Of a stretch of DNA of 64,000 nt, positions 36,434 through 44,426 are shown in pieces. The DNA is from an uncultured Prevotella sp. (lineage in GTDB: Bacteria > Bacteroidota > Bacteroidia > Bacteroidales > Bacteroidaceae). Made by a program: the position numbers and the translations under genes. The stretch's first letter is position 1; each line of letters opens with the position of its first letter. The notes under the pieces are model-generated. The model was not told where the DNA came from and searched no databases. It saw only the letters and a program-made list of their open reading frames with translations. The stretch covers positions 1-64,000 of the forward strand of contig CALFGU010000121.1 in assembly GCA_937877685.1 (NCBI GenBank), given 5' to 3'.

Positions 36434-36655
36434 ATGTACTGGACACTTGAATTGGCGTCAAAATTGGAAGACGCACCATGGCCTGCATCTAAGGACGAAT
36501 TGATTGACTATGCTATGCGTTCAGGCGCACCTATGGAAGTTGTTGAAAACCTTCAAGAACTTGAAGATGAAGGTGAAGTTTATGAAACCATCGAAGACGT
36601 ATGGCCCGATTATCCTGATAAGGAAGACTTCCTCTTTAACGAAGATGAATATTAA
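36434..36655 (+). CDS. DUF2795 family small acidic protein
   Basis: 73 aa from the ATG at 36434; the longer frame starts inside the promoter and is rejected. MYWTLELASKLEDAPWPASKDELIDYAMRSGAP is close to invariant in Bacteroidetes. The C-terminus (VWPDYPDKEDFLFNEDEY) is strongly acidic. The family is short, cytoplasmic and has no assigned function; strong conservation and a solo promoter and terminator suggest a highly expressed housekeeping role. Confidence 0.92.
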   Translation: MYWTLELASKLEDAPWPASKDELIDYAMRSGAPMEVVENLQELEDEGEVYETIEDVWPDYPDKEDFLFNEDEY

Positions 36656-36682
36656 AGACTTATAAAGGTAAAACCTTTAGAA

Positions 36683-36731
36683 ATCAGCAAAATGGATTCT
36701 GAAAGAAGGACTCCGTTTTGCTGATTTTTTA
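36683..36731 (+). terminator. DUF2795 terminator
   Basis: Long stem ATCAGCAAAA..GGA / TCC.TTTTGCTGAT followed by six Ts. Confidence 0.85.
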
Positions 36732-36777
36732 TGCCGCTTTGCGACTCCGTCTTCCGTCGCTCACTGACCGTTAAAAC

Positions 36778-36945
36778 GAAGTTACTTATAGGGCAAATTC
36801 TCTTACTCTTTGTTTCAATTCTTAGTTACTAAATTTCTCCTAATTCAGATATGGTTTTTGTTGCGTCCGGATTAAGGGCGAGAAACCCTGCTTTTTGCGC
36901 CTGAAAGTCCCGATTTCTGTGGTGAAACTCCCTTTAGGCCAAAAA
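36778..36945. repeat. Two 21-bp arrays between the DUF2795 gene and dsbD
   Basis: The first array has GTTACT at 36781 and CTTACT at 36802 (a third, looser unit has GTTACT at 36825). The second has GAAA-led units at 36882 (GAAACCC), 36903 (GAAAGTCCC) and 36924 (GAAACTCCC), each exactly 21 bp apart. The second ends just upstream of the dsbD promoter. Confidence 0.75.
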
Positions 36946-36952
36946 AAAGTAG

Positions 36953-36960
36953 TAATTTTG
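36953..36960 (+). promoter_or_regulatory. dsbD promoter -7 element
   Basis: TAATTTTG, 37 bp before the dsbD ATG. Confidence 0.55.
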
Positions 36961-36997
36961 CACATCTTATATAGTATATATAATTTGAATACTAAAT

Positions 36998-39052
36998 ATG
37001 AAGAAATTTCTTTCGCTCACTGTGCTTTTCCTTGCTACATCATTGGCGATGGTGGCACAGATTAATTTTCAGGTTAGTTATAACCGCGTGTCGCCAACGG
37101 AGTTGGACGTTGTGTTCTCGGGCACTGCAGAACCCGGTTGGCACATCTATTCTACGAATCTCCCTGAGGACGGTCCTAATCCCGCAGAGTTTGGTTTGGA
37201 CAAGATTGAGGGTGCTGAATTGGTAGGTAACTTGAAACCCGGTGCGGGTGCGAAGACGCAGTATGACCCTATGTTTGAGATGGACATTACGTTCTTTGAA
37301 AACAAGTGTACGTTTACGCAGCGCATTAAGTTAACCGCTGAAAATTATGCGGTTAAGGGTTATCTCACGTATTCTGCTTGTAACGACCAAAACTGTCTTC
37401 CCCCCACATCTGTGGAATTTGATTTGAAGGGTGCGGATGGTCCGAAGGCGGCTACGGCAGTTAAGGAAACTCCTGTGGCGGAAAAGAAGTCAGCGGAAAA
37501 GGCTCCCGTGGTAGTGGATGCCATGAAGTTGGTGCCCGCTCAGCCTGTGGCAGATTCAGCAGTAGCAGAAGTTCCCGCAACTGAAGCAACGGCGGAAAAG
37601 AATGCCGTAAGCGACTGGTGGGCTCCCGTTATTGACCAACTCCAAGTGTTAGACGGCGGACAATCTGACATGGCGTCACAAAGCCTTCTCGCTATCTTCC
37701 TCTTAGGTCTCGTCGGCGGCTTCATAGCTCTCGTTACGCCTTGCGTATGGCCCATTATCCCGATGACGGTAAGCTTTTTCTTGAAGCGCAGTGGCGATCG
37801 CAAGAAAGCAATTCGCGATGCCATCACCTATGGTGTATCTATCATCGTCATCTACCTCTCTCTCGGATTGATTATTACCGGTTTGTTTGGCGCAAGTGCC
37901 TTGAATGACCTTTCAACTAACGCCTTGTTCAACATCTTCTTCTTCCTGATGTTGGTAGTTTTCGCTGCAAGTTTCTTCGGTGGCTTTGAAATCACCCTTC
38001 CTTCCTCTTGGGGTGCAGCGGTTGACGGTAAGGCAGAAAAGACTACGGGTGTGCTCTCCATCTTCCTCATGGCGTTCACGCTCTCTCTCGTTAGTTTCTC
38101 TTGCACTGGTCCTATTATCGGCTTCCTTCTCGTTGAGGTGAGCACAAGTGGCGGTTCGATTCTCGCACCTGCCGTAGGTATGCTCGGTTTTGCCTTAGCG
38201 TTGGCACTCCCCTTCACCCTCTTTGCCCTCTTCCCCACCATGTTGAAGAAGGCTCCCAAGAGCGGTGGATGGATGAACAAAGTAAAGGTAACACTCGGTT
38301 TCTTGGAATTGGCATTTGCCTTGAAGTTCCTCTCGGTTGCCGACTTGGCTTACGGTTGGGGAATCTTAGACCGCGAAACATTCCTTGCCCTTTGGATTTG
38401 TATTTTTGCACTTCTCGGCGTTTACCTCTTGGGTGGCATCAAGTTCCCTCACGACGATGAAGATGAGAAGCAGACGAGCGTTCCTGCGTTCTTCTTGGCG
38501 CTCTGTTCGTTGGCCTTTGCCGTGTATATGGTTCCTGGTCTTTGGGGTGCACCTTTGAAGGCGGTGAGTGCGTTCTCTCCTCCCATTTCTACGCAAGACT
38601 TTAACCTCCATGAAGTACATGTAGAGGCTGAATTTAAGGATTATGAAGCGGGTATGGAATATGCGAAGCGCACAGGTAAACCCGTGTTGCTTGATTTCAC
38701 CGGTCACGGTTGCGTAAATTGCCGTAAGATGGAACTCGCCGTATGGCACGACCAAAAGGTTCGCGACCTTCTCAACGAAAAATACGTGCTCATCTCGCTC
38801 TATGTTGATGAAAAGACGCCTCTTCCCGAAAAGATGGAAGTAGTTGAGAATGGCAAGACCACAACTCTCCGCACCATCGGCGACAAATGGAGTTACCTCC
38901 AACGCTCTAAGTTTGGTGCCAACGCACAACCCTTCTACGTGCCCCTTGATAACGAAGGCAATCCGCTTTCTCACTCTTACTCGTTCGACGAAGACGTTGA
39001 CCGCTTCGTAGATTACTTGCAGGGCGGTTTGAAGGCGTATAAGAAAAATTAA
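36998..39052 (+). CDS. dsbD: Protein-disulfide reductase DsbD (transmembrane thiol transporter)
   Basis: Moves electrons from cytoplasmic thioredoxin to the periplasm. A signal peptide (1-20, ending before Gln) precedes the N-terminal DsbD-alpha domain (about 25-150, cysteines in YSACNDQNCLPP). A Pro/Ala/Glu-rich linker spans about 150-215. The membrane core of about eight helices (about 230-540) has conserved cysteines in TPCVWPIIP and SFSCTGPIIG. A C-terminal thioredoxin-like domain carries GHGCVNCRKME. 684 aa. It probably draws on TrxB/thioredoxin and supports disulfide isomerisation of the exported proteins that this genome makes in quantity. Confidence 0.94.
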   Translation: MKKFLSLTVLFLATSLAMVAQINFQVSYNRVSPTELDVVFSGTAEPGWHIYSTNLPEDGPNPAEFGLDKIEGAELVGNLKPGAGAKTQYDPMFEMDITFFENKCTFTQRIKLTAENYAVKGYLTYSACNDQNCLPPTSVEFDLKGADGPKAATAVKETPVAEKKSAEKAPVVVDAMKLVPAQPVADSAVAEVPATEATAEKNAVSDWWAPVIDQLQVLDGGQSDMASQSLLAIFLLGLVGGFIALVTPCVWPIIPMTVSFFLKRSGDRKKAIRDAITYGVSIIVIYLSLGLIITGLFGASALNDLSTNALFNIFFFLMLVVFAASFFGGFEITLPSSWGAAVDGKAEKTTGVLSIFLMAFTLSLVSFSCTGPIIGFLLVEVSTSGGSILAPAVGMLGFALALALPFTLFALFPTMLKKAPKSGGWMNKVKVTLGFLELAFALKFLSVADLAYGWGILDRETFLALWICIFALLGVYLLGGIKFPHDDEDEKQTSVPAFFLALCSLAFAVYMVPGLWGAPLKAVSAFSPPISTQDFNLHEVHVEAEFKDYEAGMEYAKRTGKPVLLDFTGHGCVNCRKMELAVWHDQKVRDLLNEKYVLISLYVDEKTPLPEKMEVVENGKTTTLRTIGDKWSYLQRSKFGANAQPFYVPLDNEGNPLSHSYSFDEDVDRFVDYLQGGLKAYKKN

Positions 39053-39060
39053 AAATAATA

Positions 39061-39213
39061 AAGGAGAAAGGAGAAATAGACAGGCGCAGTATTCCTACGC
39101 TGTATTTCACCTTTTAAATACTTCACTTGATGTTGGAAGTATAAGTAAATGTGAAAAATAGACCGGACGGTCTTTCTCCTTTCTCCTTTTCCCTTTCTCC
39201 TTTCTCAAATTTT
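39061..39213. repeat. AAGGAGA / TCTCCTT inverted purine-pyrimidine repeat
   Basis: AAGGAGAAAGGAGAAA (39060-39075) and its complement TTTCTCCTTTCTCCTTTT (39173-39190) flank about 100 bp, and more TTTCTCC units run to 39206. It could form a stem between dsbD and the prenyl synthase. Confidence 0.65.
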
Positions 39214-39220
39214 CTCTCCC

Positions 39221-40186
39221 GTGCTTAACTTAATTCGCAAACCCATAGAAGCAGAGTTGGCAGACTATAAACAACTCTTCGATGAAACTCTGACGCATGA
39301 CGATGACTTTGTGTCTCAGGCGTTTTCCTATATCAAAGGACAAAGTGGGAAAATGATGCGCCCCATCTTGACGCTCTTAGTTGCGAAAGCAATGGGAGGC
39401 GTGACGAAAGAGACGCTCAATGCAGCCATTTCATTGGAATTGCTCCACACGGCAAGTCTGATTCATGACGATGTTATTGACGAATCAAAGGAAAGAAGAG
39501 GGCAAGCATCGTTGAACAGTCTCTTTGGAGGCACTGTTGCCGTGTTGCTCGGCGACTTGTTACTCTCGCTCAGTCTTGCTAAAGCAGCACAGACCAACAA
39601 GCTTGATGGCGTAAACATCATCTCACGCTTGGGAGGAACGCTCTCTGAAGGCGAGATTTATCAGTTAAACAACATCCAGAAAGAAACCCTTCAAGAGTCG
39701 GCTTATTACCATGTGGTGAAGCTCAAGACAGCAGCGCTCTTCTCGGCATGTGCACAACTCGGGGCTCTTACGGCAGGAGCCGATGCGCAACAAGTGAAGT
39801 TGGCCCATCGTTTGGGAGAAATTATTGGCGTTTGCTTCCAGATTCGCGACGATATCTTTGATTATTACAAGGCAGATATAGGTAAACCCACGGGTAACGA
39901 CCTTCGTGAAGGCAAATTCACACTTCCCGCCATCTATGCGATAAACAATCACCCCTCGGAGCGTATGTCGGAACTCGTGAAGCGTGTGAAGCAGTTGACG
40001 GCTACGGATGCGGAGATTGAAGAGGTAATTGAATTTACCAAACAGCATGGTGGTATTGAATATGCTGAAGAAAAGATGGAGGCACTCTGTGATGAGGCCC
40101 TCCAAGTGCTTGCTGAATTCAAGAATGAGGAGGTTCGCGAGGCGCTAAAGCAGTATATTGCTTTTGTGGTGGATAGAAAATTGTAA
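39221..40186 (+). CDS. Polyprenyl (octaprenyl-type) diphosphate synthase
   Basis: Trans-prenyltransferase that makes the quinone side chain from IPP. 321 aa from a GTG start at 39221 (MLNLIRKPIEAELADYKQLF matches the family start). First aspartate-rich motif LIHDDVIDES, second QIRDDIFDYY, and GKMMRPILTLL near the N-terminus. Chain length cannot be read reliably from sequence; a menaquinone side-chain role is likely in Bacteroidales. It follows dsbD on the same strand after a 168-bp repeat-bearing gap. Confidence 0.9.
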   Translation: MLNLIRKPIEAELADYKQLFDETLTHDDDFVSQAFSYIKGQSGKMMRPILTLLVAKAMGGVTKETLNAAISLELLHTASLIHDDVIDESKERRGQASLNSLFGGTVAVLLGDLLLSLSLAKAAQTNKLDGVNIISRLGGTLSEGEIYQLNNIQKETLQESAYYHVVKLKTAALFSACAQLGALTAGADAQQVKLAHRLGEIIGVCFQIRDDIFDYYKADIGKPTGNDLREGKFTLPAIYAINNHPSERMSELVKRVKQLTATDAEIEEVIEFTKQHGGIEYAEEKMEALCDEALQVLAEFKNEEVREALKQYIAFVVDRKL

Positions 40187-40242
40187 TAAGCAGTAGCATC
40201 ACAGAACCCAGATGGCGCATTGTTTTTAGACATAGCGTTATC

Positions 40243-40313
40243 CTGCACCCCCTCACCGCCTTAGGCGGTCCCCTCCCCCTATAAACAGGGGGAGAGCTCC
40301 ATTCGGAGTTTTT
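40243..40313 (+). repeat. C-rich dispersed hairpin element, copy 1
   Basis: Contains ACCCCCTCACCGCC, the dyad CCGCCTTAGGCGG, CCCCTCCCCCTATAAACA and GGGGGAGAGC, ending in CTCCATTCGGAGTTTTT. Other copies are at 49985-50045 (inverted) and 50096-50160. The final CTCC/GGAG stem plus Ts may act as a terminator upstream of nadA. Confidence 0.8.
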
Positions 40314-40326
40314 TACTAAAAACCTA

Positions 40327-41325
40327 ATGATACTTATGACTAACGATTGGAAAAATAAGGGTTGCATAGACACCCCTCTCCCTGCTGGAATTGATGTTAA
40401 GGCAGAAATTCGCCGCCTCTGTAGTGAGAAAAATGCCGTTATTATGGCACATTACTACACGGAAGCCGACATTCAGGAAATCGCAGACTTTGTTGGTGAC
40501 AGTCTTGCCTTAGCGCAGAAGGCTGCAACTACTGATGCCGATGTGATAGTGATGTGTGGTGTGCACTTCATGGGAGAAACCGCCAAGATTTTGTGTCCTG
40601 GCAAGACGGTTATCGTACCTGATTTAAACGCTACCTGTTCGTTGGCAGAAAGTTGCCCAGCGGATAAGTTTGCTGACTTTGTGAAGGCGCATCCTGACCA
40701 TAAGGTTATTTCCTATGTCAACACTACGGCTGCGACAAAGGCTGTTACCGATGTGGTGGTGACTTCCAGCAACGCCAAGCAGATTGTGGATAGTTTCCCC
40801 AAGGAACAGAAACTCATCTTTGGTCCTGACCGCAACCTCGGAGCGTATTTGAATAGCATCACGGGCAGACAGATGCTCCTTTGGGACGGAGCTTGTCACG
40901 TGCATGAGCGTTTCTCGGTGGAAAAACTCATTGAACTGAAGAAGCAACACCCCGAGGCGAAGGTTTTGGTGCATCCTGAGTGTAAGGGTGCTGTAGTTAA
41001 ACTGGCCGATGAGGTAGGTTCTACTGCCGCTTTGCTGAACTATTCAGCGCAAAGCACAGCTACGGAGTTTATTGTCGTAACTGAGAGCGGCATTCTCTAT
41101 GAAATGCAGAAGCGTAGTCCTCAGAAGACGTTCATTCCCTTACCTCCTGAAGAGGGAACCTCGCCTTGTAACGAGTGTCAGTATATGCGCATGATTACGC
41201 TCAGAAAGGTGTATAACTCACTCCAACACTTGGCGCCCACAATTGAAGTCCCTGCCGACGTAGCTACTGCGGCGGTGAAATCAATCGACCGTATGCTGGA
41301 AATTTCAGCAAAACTTGGGTTGTAA
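40327..41325 (+). CDS. nadA: Quinolinate synthase
   Basis: [4Fe-4S] enzyme that condenses iminoaspartate with DHAP to quinolinate in NAD synthesis. The three cluster cysteines are in ATCSLAESC, HPECKG and SPCNECQYM. Also visible are MAHYYTEADIQEIADFVGDSL and GVHFMGETAKIL. 332 aa; ATGs at 40327 and 40336 are both possible starts. nadB and nadC are not adjacent. It is placed after the C-rich repeat element, so it probably does not share a transcript with the prenyl synthase. Confidence 0.96.
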   Translation: MILMTNDWKNKGCIDTPLPAGIDVKAEIRRLCSEKNAVIMAHYYTEADIQEIADFVGDSLALAQKAATTDADVIVMCGVHFMGETAKILCPGKTVIVPDLNATCSLAESCPADKFADFVKAHPDHKVISYVNTTAATKAVTDVVVTSSNAKQIVDSFPKEQKLIFGPDRNLGAYLNSITGRQMLLWDGACHVHERFSVEKLIELKKQHPEAKVLVHPECKGAVVKLADEVGSTAALLNYSAQSTATEFIVVTESGILYEMQKRSPQKTFIPLPPEEGTSPCNECQYMRMITLRKVYNSLQHLAPTIEVPADVATAAVKSIDRMLEISAKLGL

Positions 41326-41401
41326 CTCCTGAATACAGAGAACAATAAGGCACTCTGCTTTTGGAATGTCTCTATACGTTCAAAAACATATAGAAATTAG
41401 G

Positions 41402-41477
41402 AAAACAATAAGTAACATAATCAGAATTATAAGTCATATAAGTCCGATTATGTTACTTATTGTTTTTGTTATCTCCC
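41402..41477. repeat. Perfect 21-bp inverted repeat built from AACAATAAGTAAC units
   Basis: Arm AAAACAATAAGTAACATAAT (41402-41421) pairs with its exact complement (41446-41466). Between them AGTCAT at 41432 is 21 bp from AGTAAC at 41411, so a third phased unit lies in the loop. Confidence 0.85.
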
Positions 41478-41486
41478 ACATTGTTT

Positions 41487-41765
41487 TTAGACAGACTGTT
41501 TTTGTGGGTTTAGACAAAAGAACTTTTGGTTTTGACATAAGCATAATGTGTTTAGACATAAGAACATAAGTACATAAGTTTAGCCTTGTGTTCTTTTGTT
41601 CTTATGTCAAAAACCTTATTTCTGTTCCTTTGTCAAGACAATCAGTATGAGGACGTACGGACCGTACGCCCCTACTGGTCAAGTGGGAGTCCTTCTGTTC
41701 TTTTGTTCTTATGTCTAAACCAAAAGTTCTTATGTCTAAACACATTATGCTTCTGTCTAAATAAA
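41487..41765. repeat. Inverted pair of 21-bp GTTTAGACATAAGAAC arrays
   Basis: The left arm has GTTTAGAC or GTTTTGAC at 41508, 41529 and 41550. The right arm has GTCTAAAC/GTCTAAAT at 41713, 41734 and 41755. Both are phased at exactly 21 bp and are mutually inverted across a spacer containing GTACGGACCGTAC. No gene fits this 550-bp gap. The same unit recurs at 50484-50605. Confidence 0.85.
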
Positions 41766-41810
41766 TCAGTTATGTCAAAACAACAAACAAAAGTAGGGTT
41801 TGTGCAAAAA

Positions 41811-41850
41811 GAAAGCGGAGCAGGCATGGGTGAAGATGCTTGCTCCGCTT
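41811..41850 (-). terminator. rnc terminator
   Basis: Stem GCGGAGCAGGCAT / ATGCTTGCTCCGC (41815-41827 with 41836-41848), with a minus-strand T-rich tail (TTTCTTTTTG), just past the rnc stop. Confidence 0.85.
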
Positions 41851-41872
41851 CGTTCTTATGTGTAGCCCGATG

Positions 41873-44062
41873 TTAGGCCTCTGCAGGCGCATGAGGCGCT
41901 TGCGCTTCGTTGTTATTCACCGCCTGTTGGCGACGACGCTTACGGCTGTTGCCCTTTTGATGCTTCTTGCGCGCAACAGTGTTGGGGGGAGTGGTTTCAG
42001 AGGATTGTTCGGCCTGAGGTTCCACAGGCGCTGGAGCGATTGCTTCTTGCTCCTGCTTAGCACGCTCTGCCGCACGCTTACGGCGCAAACGGCGCTTCGC
42101 AGAATTAGAAAGCGCAGCGGTGGATTTCTCCTGTTGGTCATTCTTCTCACCATTGTCAACTTCCTCTAAGGTTACCTCCGCCAAGATGTCGTTTTCGGCG
42201 GGTGCTTCTTTGGGTTGTGAAAGTCTTTCCAACTCACCCTTGGCGCGGTTTGCCTCACGCTGGATACGCTTATTACGGCGCTTCTCCTCGCGTTCCTCTT
42301 GCTGGCGCTGACGTTCCGCTTCCACCTCTTCTTCCGTCTTCACCTCCGTCTTGGTATAGTCTGCAATGCGCGTCACCTTATGACGGGGGCGCTTTTCCTT
42401 CTTAGGCGCCTTCTCTTGAGGTGCTTCTGCCACTGTTGTAGGCACTTCCTCCGTCGCCTCAGTAGGTTGGGGAGTCATATCAGTCACTTCAGGAGCAACA
42501 TCTGCCACTTCGGGAAGGGGAATCGAGGGTTCGAGAACTTCAACCGTTGCTTGCGTTGCTTCAACAGTAGGTTCGGGAGTTGCCACCGCCTTTTCAGGAT
42601 TTGCAGGTGCCACTTCGGGGGTATCAACAACCTTATCCTCAGCAGTGAGAACGGGTTCGGTTGGAGCGTTTGTGACAGCCGCTTCCGAAGGTTTCTTTTC
42701 CGCCTTCTTAGGTCTCGCCTTCTGTTCCTGTTGTTTCACTTTATAGTCCTCAGCAGGCACAATTTCACGCTTGCGAGGGGCTTCAGTGGGCACCACTGCC
42801 GTGCCGTGAGTTTCAACCAACGAAGGCAAGTGAACCTCCTTCGTTTCCGCTTCAGCAATTGCCGCTTCGGCAAGCGTTGCCACGTTTAAGGGAGCAGGTT
42901 TTGCCTCCTTCTTTTCCTTCTTAGGCGCTTCAGTGGGGGCGGGAGTGGGTTTATTCTCCGCAGGTTGCACCTTCTTCGCCGTGGGCGCTTCTGTCGCTAC
43001 GGGTTCAGAAGCAGGCTTTTCCTGCTGTGTCTTACCGCCCTCGCTAACAGACTTCTGCTGCGGTTTCTGTTCCTTGGACTGTTCCGCCTTAGGCGCTTCC
43101 TTCTTCGGCTGTTTATCAACCTTTTCCTTGGGTGTTACAGGCGCTTGCGACTTCGCTTCCGGCTCCTTGCGCTCTGCCTTTCGGGGTTCGGCAGGTTGGG
43201 GACGCTTCGTCTGTTGTTGCTCACGGAGGAGGTCGTCTTCGATTTCGTCAATCTTGGGCAACACAGCCATCTCATTAGCTTCCATAGCCGTGCGCTTTTC
43301 TTTCGAACGGAACACGCTATCTACCACATTCTCGTCGCGGCGAAGCATGGTGAGCGTCTCGCGTGCGGCTTGTTGTTGCGCTTCCTTCTTAGAGTGGCCC
43401 TTACCATAACCAAATTCCAGGCTTTCAATTACTACGGTGCAATGGAATAAGGGTTCCTGCTGCTTGCCATTCTCTTCGAGGCGCATGATGAAGTCTTGCT
43501 TCAACTTGTTCTTCTGACACCACTCCAGGAGTTTGCTCTTGAAGTTCACCTCTTTATTTGCCACACCGTCAAGGTCCATTAAGCGACCAAGGATTTGCTT
43601 CTGCACAAACTTCTGACACGTCTTGTAACCCTTGTCCAAGTAAATGGCGCCCATGAGTGCCTCAAAGGCATTCCCGCCTAAGTGAGAGTGGGGCGAGGTG
43701 TTACGAGTGGCGGTCTGAATGAGTTTGTCAATGCCCATTTCCTTTGCCAAGCGGTTGAGCGACTCACGCTGCACGATTTTTGAGCGAGTAGCCGTGAGGA
43801 ATCCTTCGTGACGTTTTTCGAAATGGTGGAACAGGATGTCGCTAATTACGGACTCCAACACCGCATCGCCGAGAAACTCCAGGCGCTCATTGTTCAGCGG
43901 TTTGCCGTTTTTGTCACGAAAGGCCTGCGATTTGTGGGCAAAAGCAATTTTATAGTATTCTATATTCTGAGGATAGAAACCGAGAATGCGGTAGAGCGCA
44001 CTGCGCAGTTCGCGATCCTTACGGAAGGGCAATCTCAGCCTATCAAAAAATCTGCGTAACAT
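41873..44062 (-). CDS. rnc: Ribonuclease III with a 488-residue disordered, basic C-terminal extension
   Basis: Residues 1-165 are the RNase III nuclease domain: signature NERLEFLGD at 58-66 (E59, E62 and D66 align with E. coli E38, E41 and D45) and GNAFEALMGAIYLD at 130-143, where E134 aligns with E117 but Asn131 occupies the place of metal-binding D114. A dsRNA-binding domain follows (173-241). Normal RNase III ends here (about 230-250 aa). This protein continues to 729 with a low-complexity P/A/E/K/T tail. That tail ends in Arg/Lys-rich clusters: EERRRNKRI-like at about 610-625, AKRRLRRKRAAERAKQ at about 670-685 and KKHQKGNSRKRRRQQ near 710. The frame is uninterrupted. It lies in the usual acpP-fabF-rnc order. 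The function of the tail is unknown. Confidence 0.93.
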   Translation of the reverse strand: MLRRFFDRLRLPFRKDRELRSALYRILGFYPQNIEYYKIAFAHKSQAFRDKNGKPLNNERLEFLGDAVLESVISDILFHHFEKRHEGFLTATRSKIVQRESLNRLAKEMGIDKLIQTATRNTSPHSHLGGNAFEALMGAIYLDKGYKTCQKFVQKQILGRLMDLDGVANKEVNFKSKLLEWCQKNKLKQDFIMRLEENGKQQEPLFHCTVVIESLEFGYGKGHSKKEAQQQAARETLTMLRRDENVVDSVFRSKEKRTAMEANEMAVLPKIDEIEDDLLREQQQTKRPQPAEPRKAERKEPEAKSQAPVTPKEKVDKQPKKEAPKAEQSKEQKPQQKSVSEGGKTQQEKPASEPVATEAPTAKKVQPAENKPTPAPTEAPKKEKKEAKPAPLNVATLAEAAIAEAETKEVHLPSLVETHGTAVVPTEAPRKREIVPAEDYKVKQQEQKARPKKAEKKPSEAAVTNAPTEPVLTAEDKVVDTPEVAPANPEKAVATPEPTVEATQATVEVLEPSIPLPEVADVAPEVTDMTPQPTEATEEVPTTVAEAPQEKAPKKEKRPRHKVTRIADYTKTEVKTEEEVEAERQRQQEEREEKRRNKRIQREANRAKGELERLSQPKEAPAENDILAEVTLEEVDNGEKNDQQEKSTAALSNSAKRRLRRKRAAERAKQEQEAIAPAPVEPQAEQSSETTPPNTVARKKHQKGNSRKRRRQQAVNNNEAQAPHAPAEA

Positions 44063-44134
44063 TATCTTGTTATTGCTATTCTCAATTGTGGTTAAGTGGG
44101 TGGGGATAGGTTGCGGGAAACAGGGGGGCAGGGA

Positions 44135-44158
44135 CTATCGTAACTATAGGAACTATAG
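44135..44158. repeat. 9-bp CTATAG repeat, locus 2
   Basis: CTATCG at 44135, CTATAG at 44144 and CTATAG at 44153, 9 bp apart, upstream of rnc. Confidence 0.7.
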
Positions 44159-44223
44159 TCTTGAGGCGAACAGTCTTGATTGTTATTTGAACAGTGCGAC
44201 CTATGATGCGAACCGTCCTTTTT

Positions 44224-44311
44224 ATTTGGTCAAACTGTTTTTCTTATTTGGTCAAATAGTTTTCCTAGTTTGACCAAACTATTTTCCGAATTTGACCAAA
44301 CTGTTTTGCCT
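44224..44311. repeat. 22-bp array of TTTGGTCAAA / TTTGACCAAA
   Basis: Cores at 44225 and 44247 (TTTGGTCAAA), then 44269 and 44291 (TTTGACCAAA): four units at exactly 22 bp, with the core inverted halfway. Each is followed by CTGTTTT or ATTTTCC sequence like the 21-bp arrays. It lies between fabF and rnc in a 364-bp gap without a gene. Confidence 0.9.
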
Positions 44312-44426
44312 GTTTCTTGCCCACCACGACAAACTATAGGAGTAGAGGAGTTAGGATAAGTTATTCGGCCACGGATGTGACGTTCAAACTTTTCCTAACC
44401 CCTCCCTCTAAGTTGTTAACCTTTAA

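Noticed and set aside
36193..36450. Plus-strand open frame of 85 codons before the DUF2795 gene
   Set aside because: It runs through the sialidase terminator and the DUF2795 promoter.
41366..41569. Plus-strand open frame of 67 codons
   Set aside because: Encoded entirely by the inverted repeat arrays; the repetitive Ile/Asp/Arg pattern is a by-product.
42120..43450. Plus-strand frames opposite the RNase III tail (for example 42299-42889 and 42965-43450)
   Set aside because: Cys/Arg/Leu-rich antisense products of the biased P/A/E/K tail; they are shadows.
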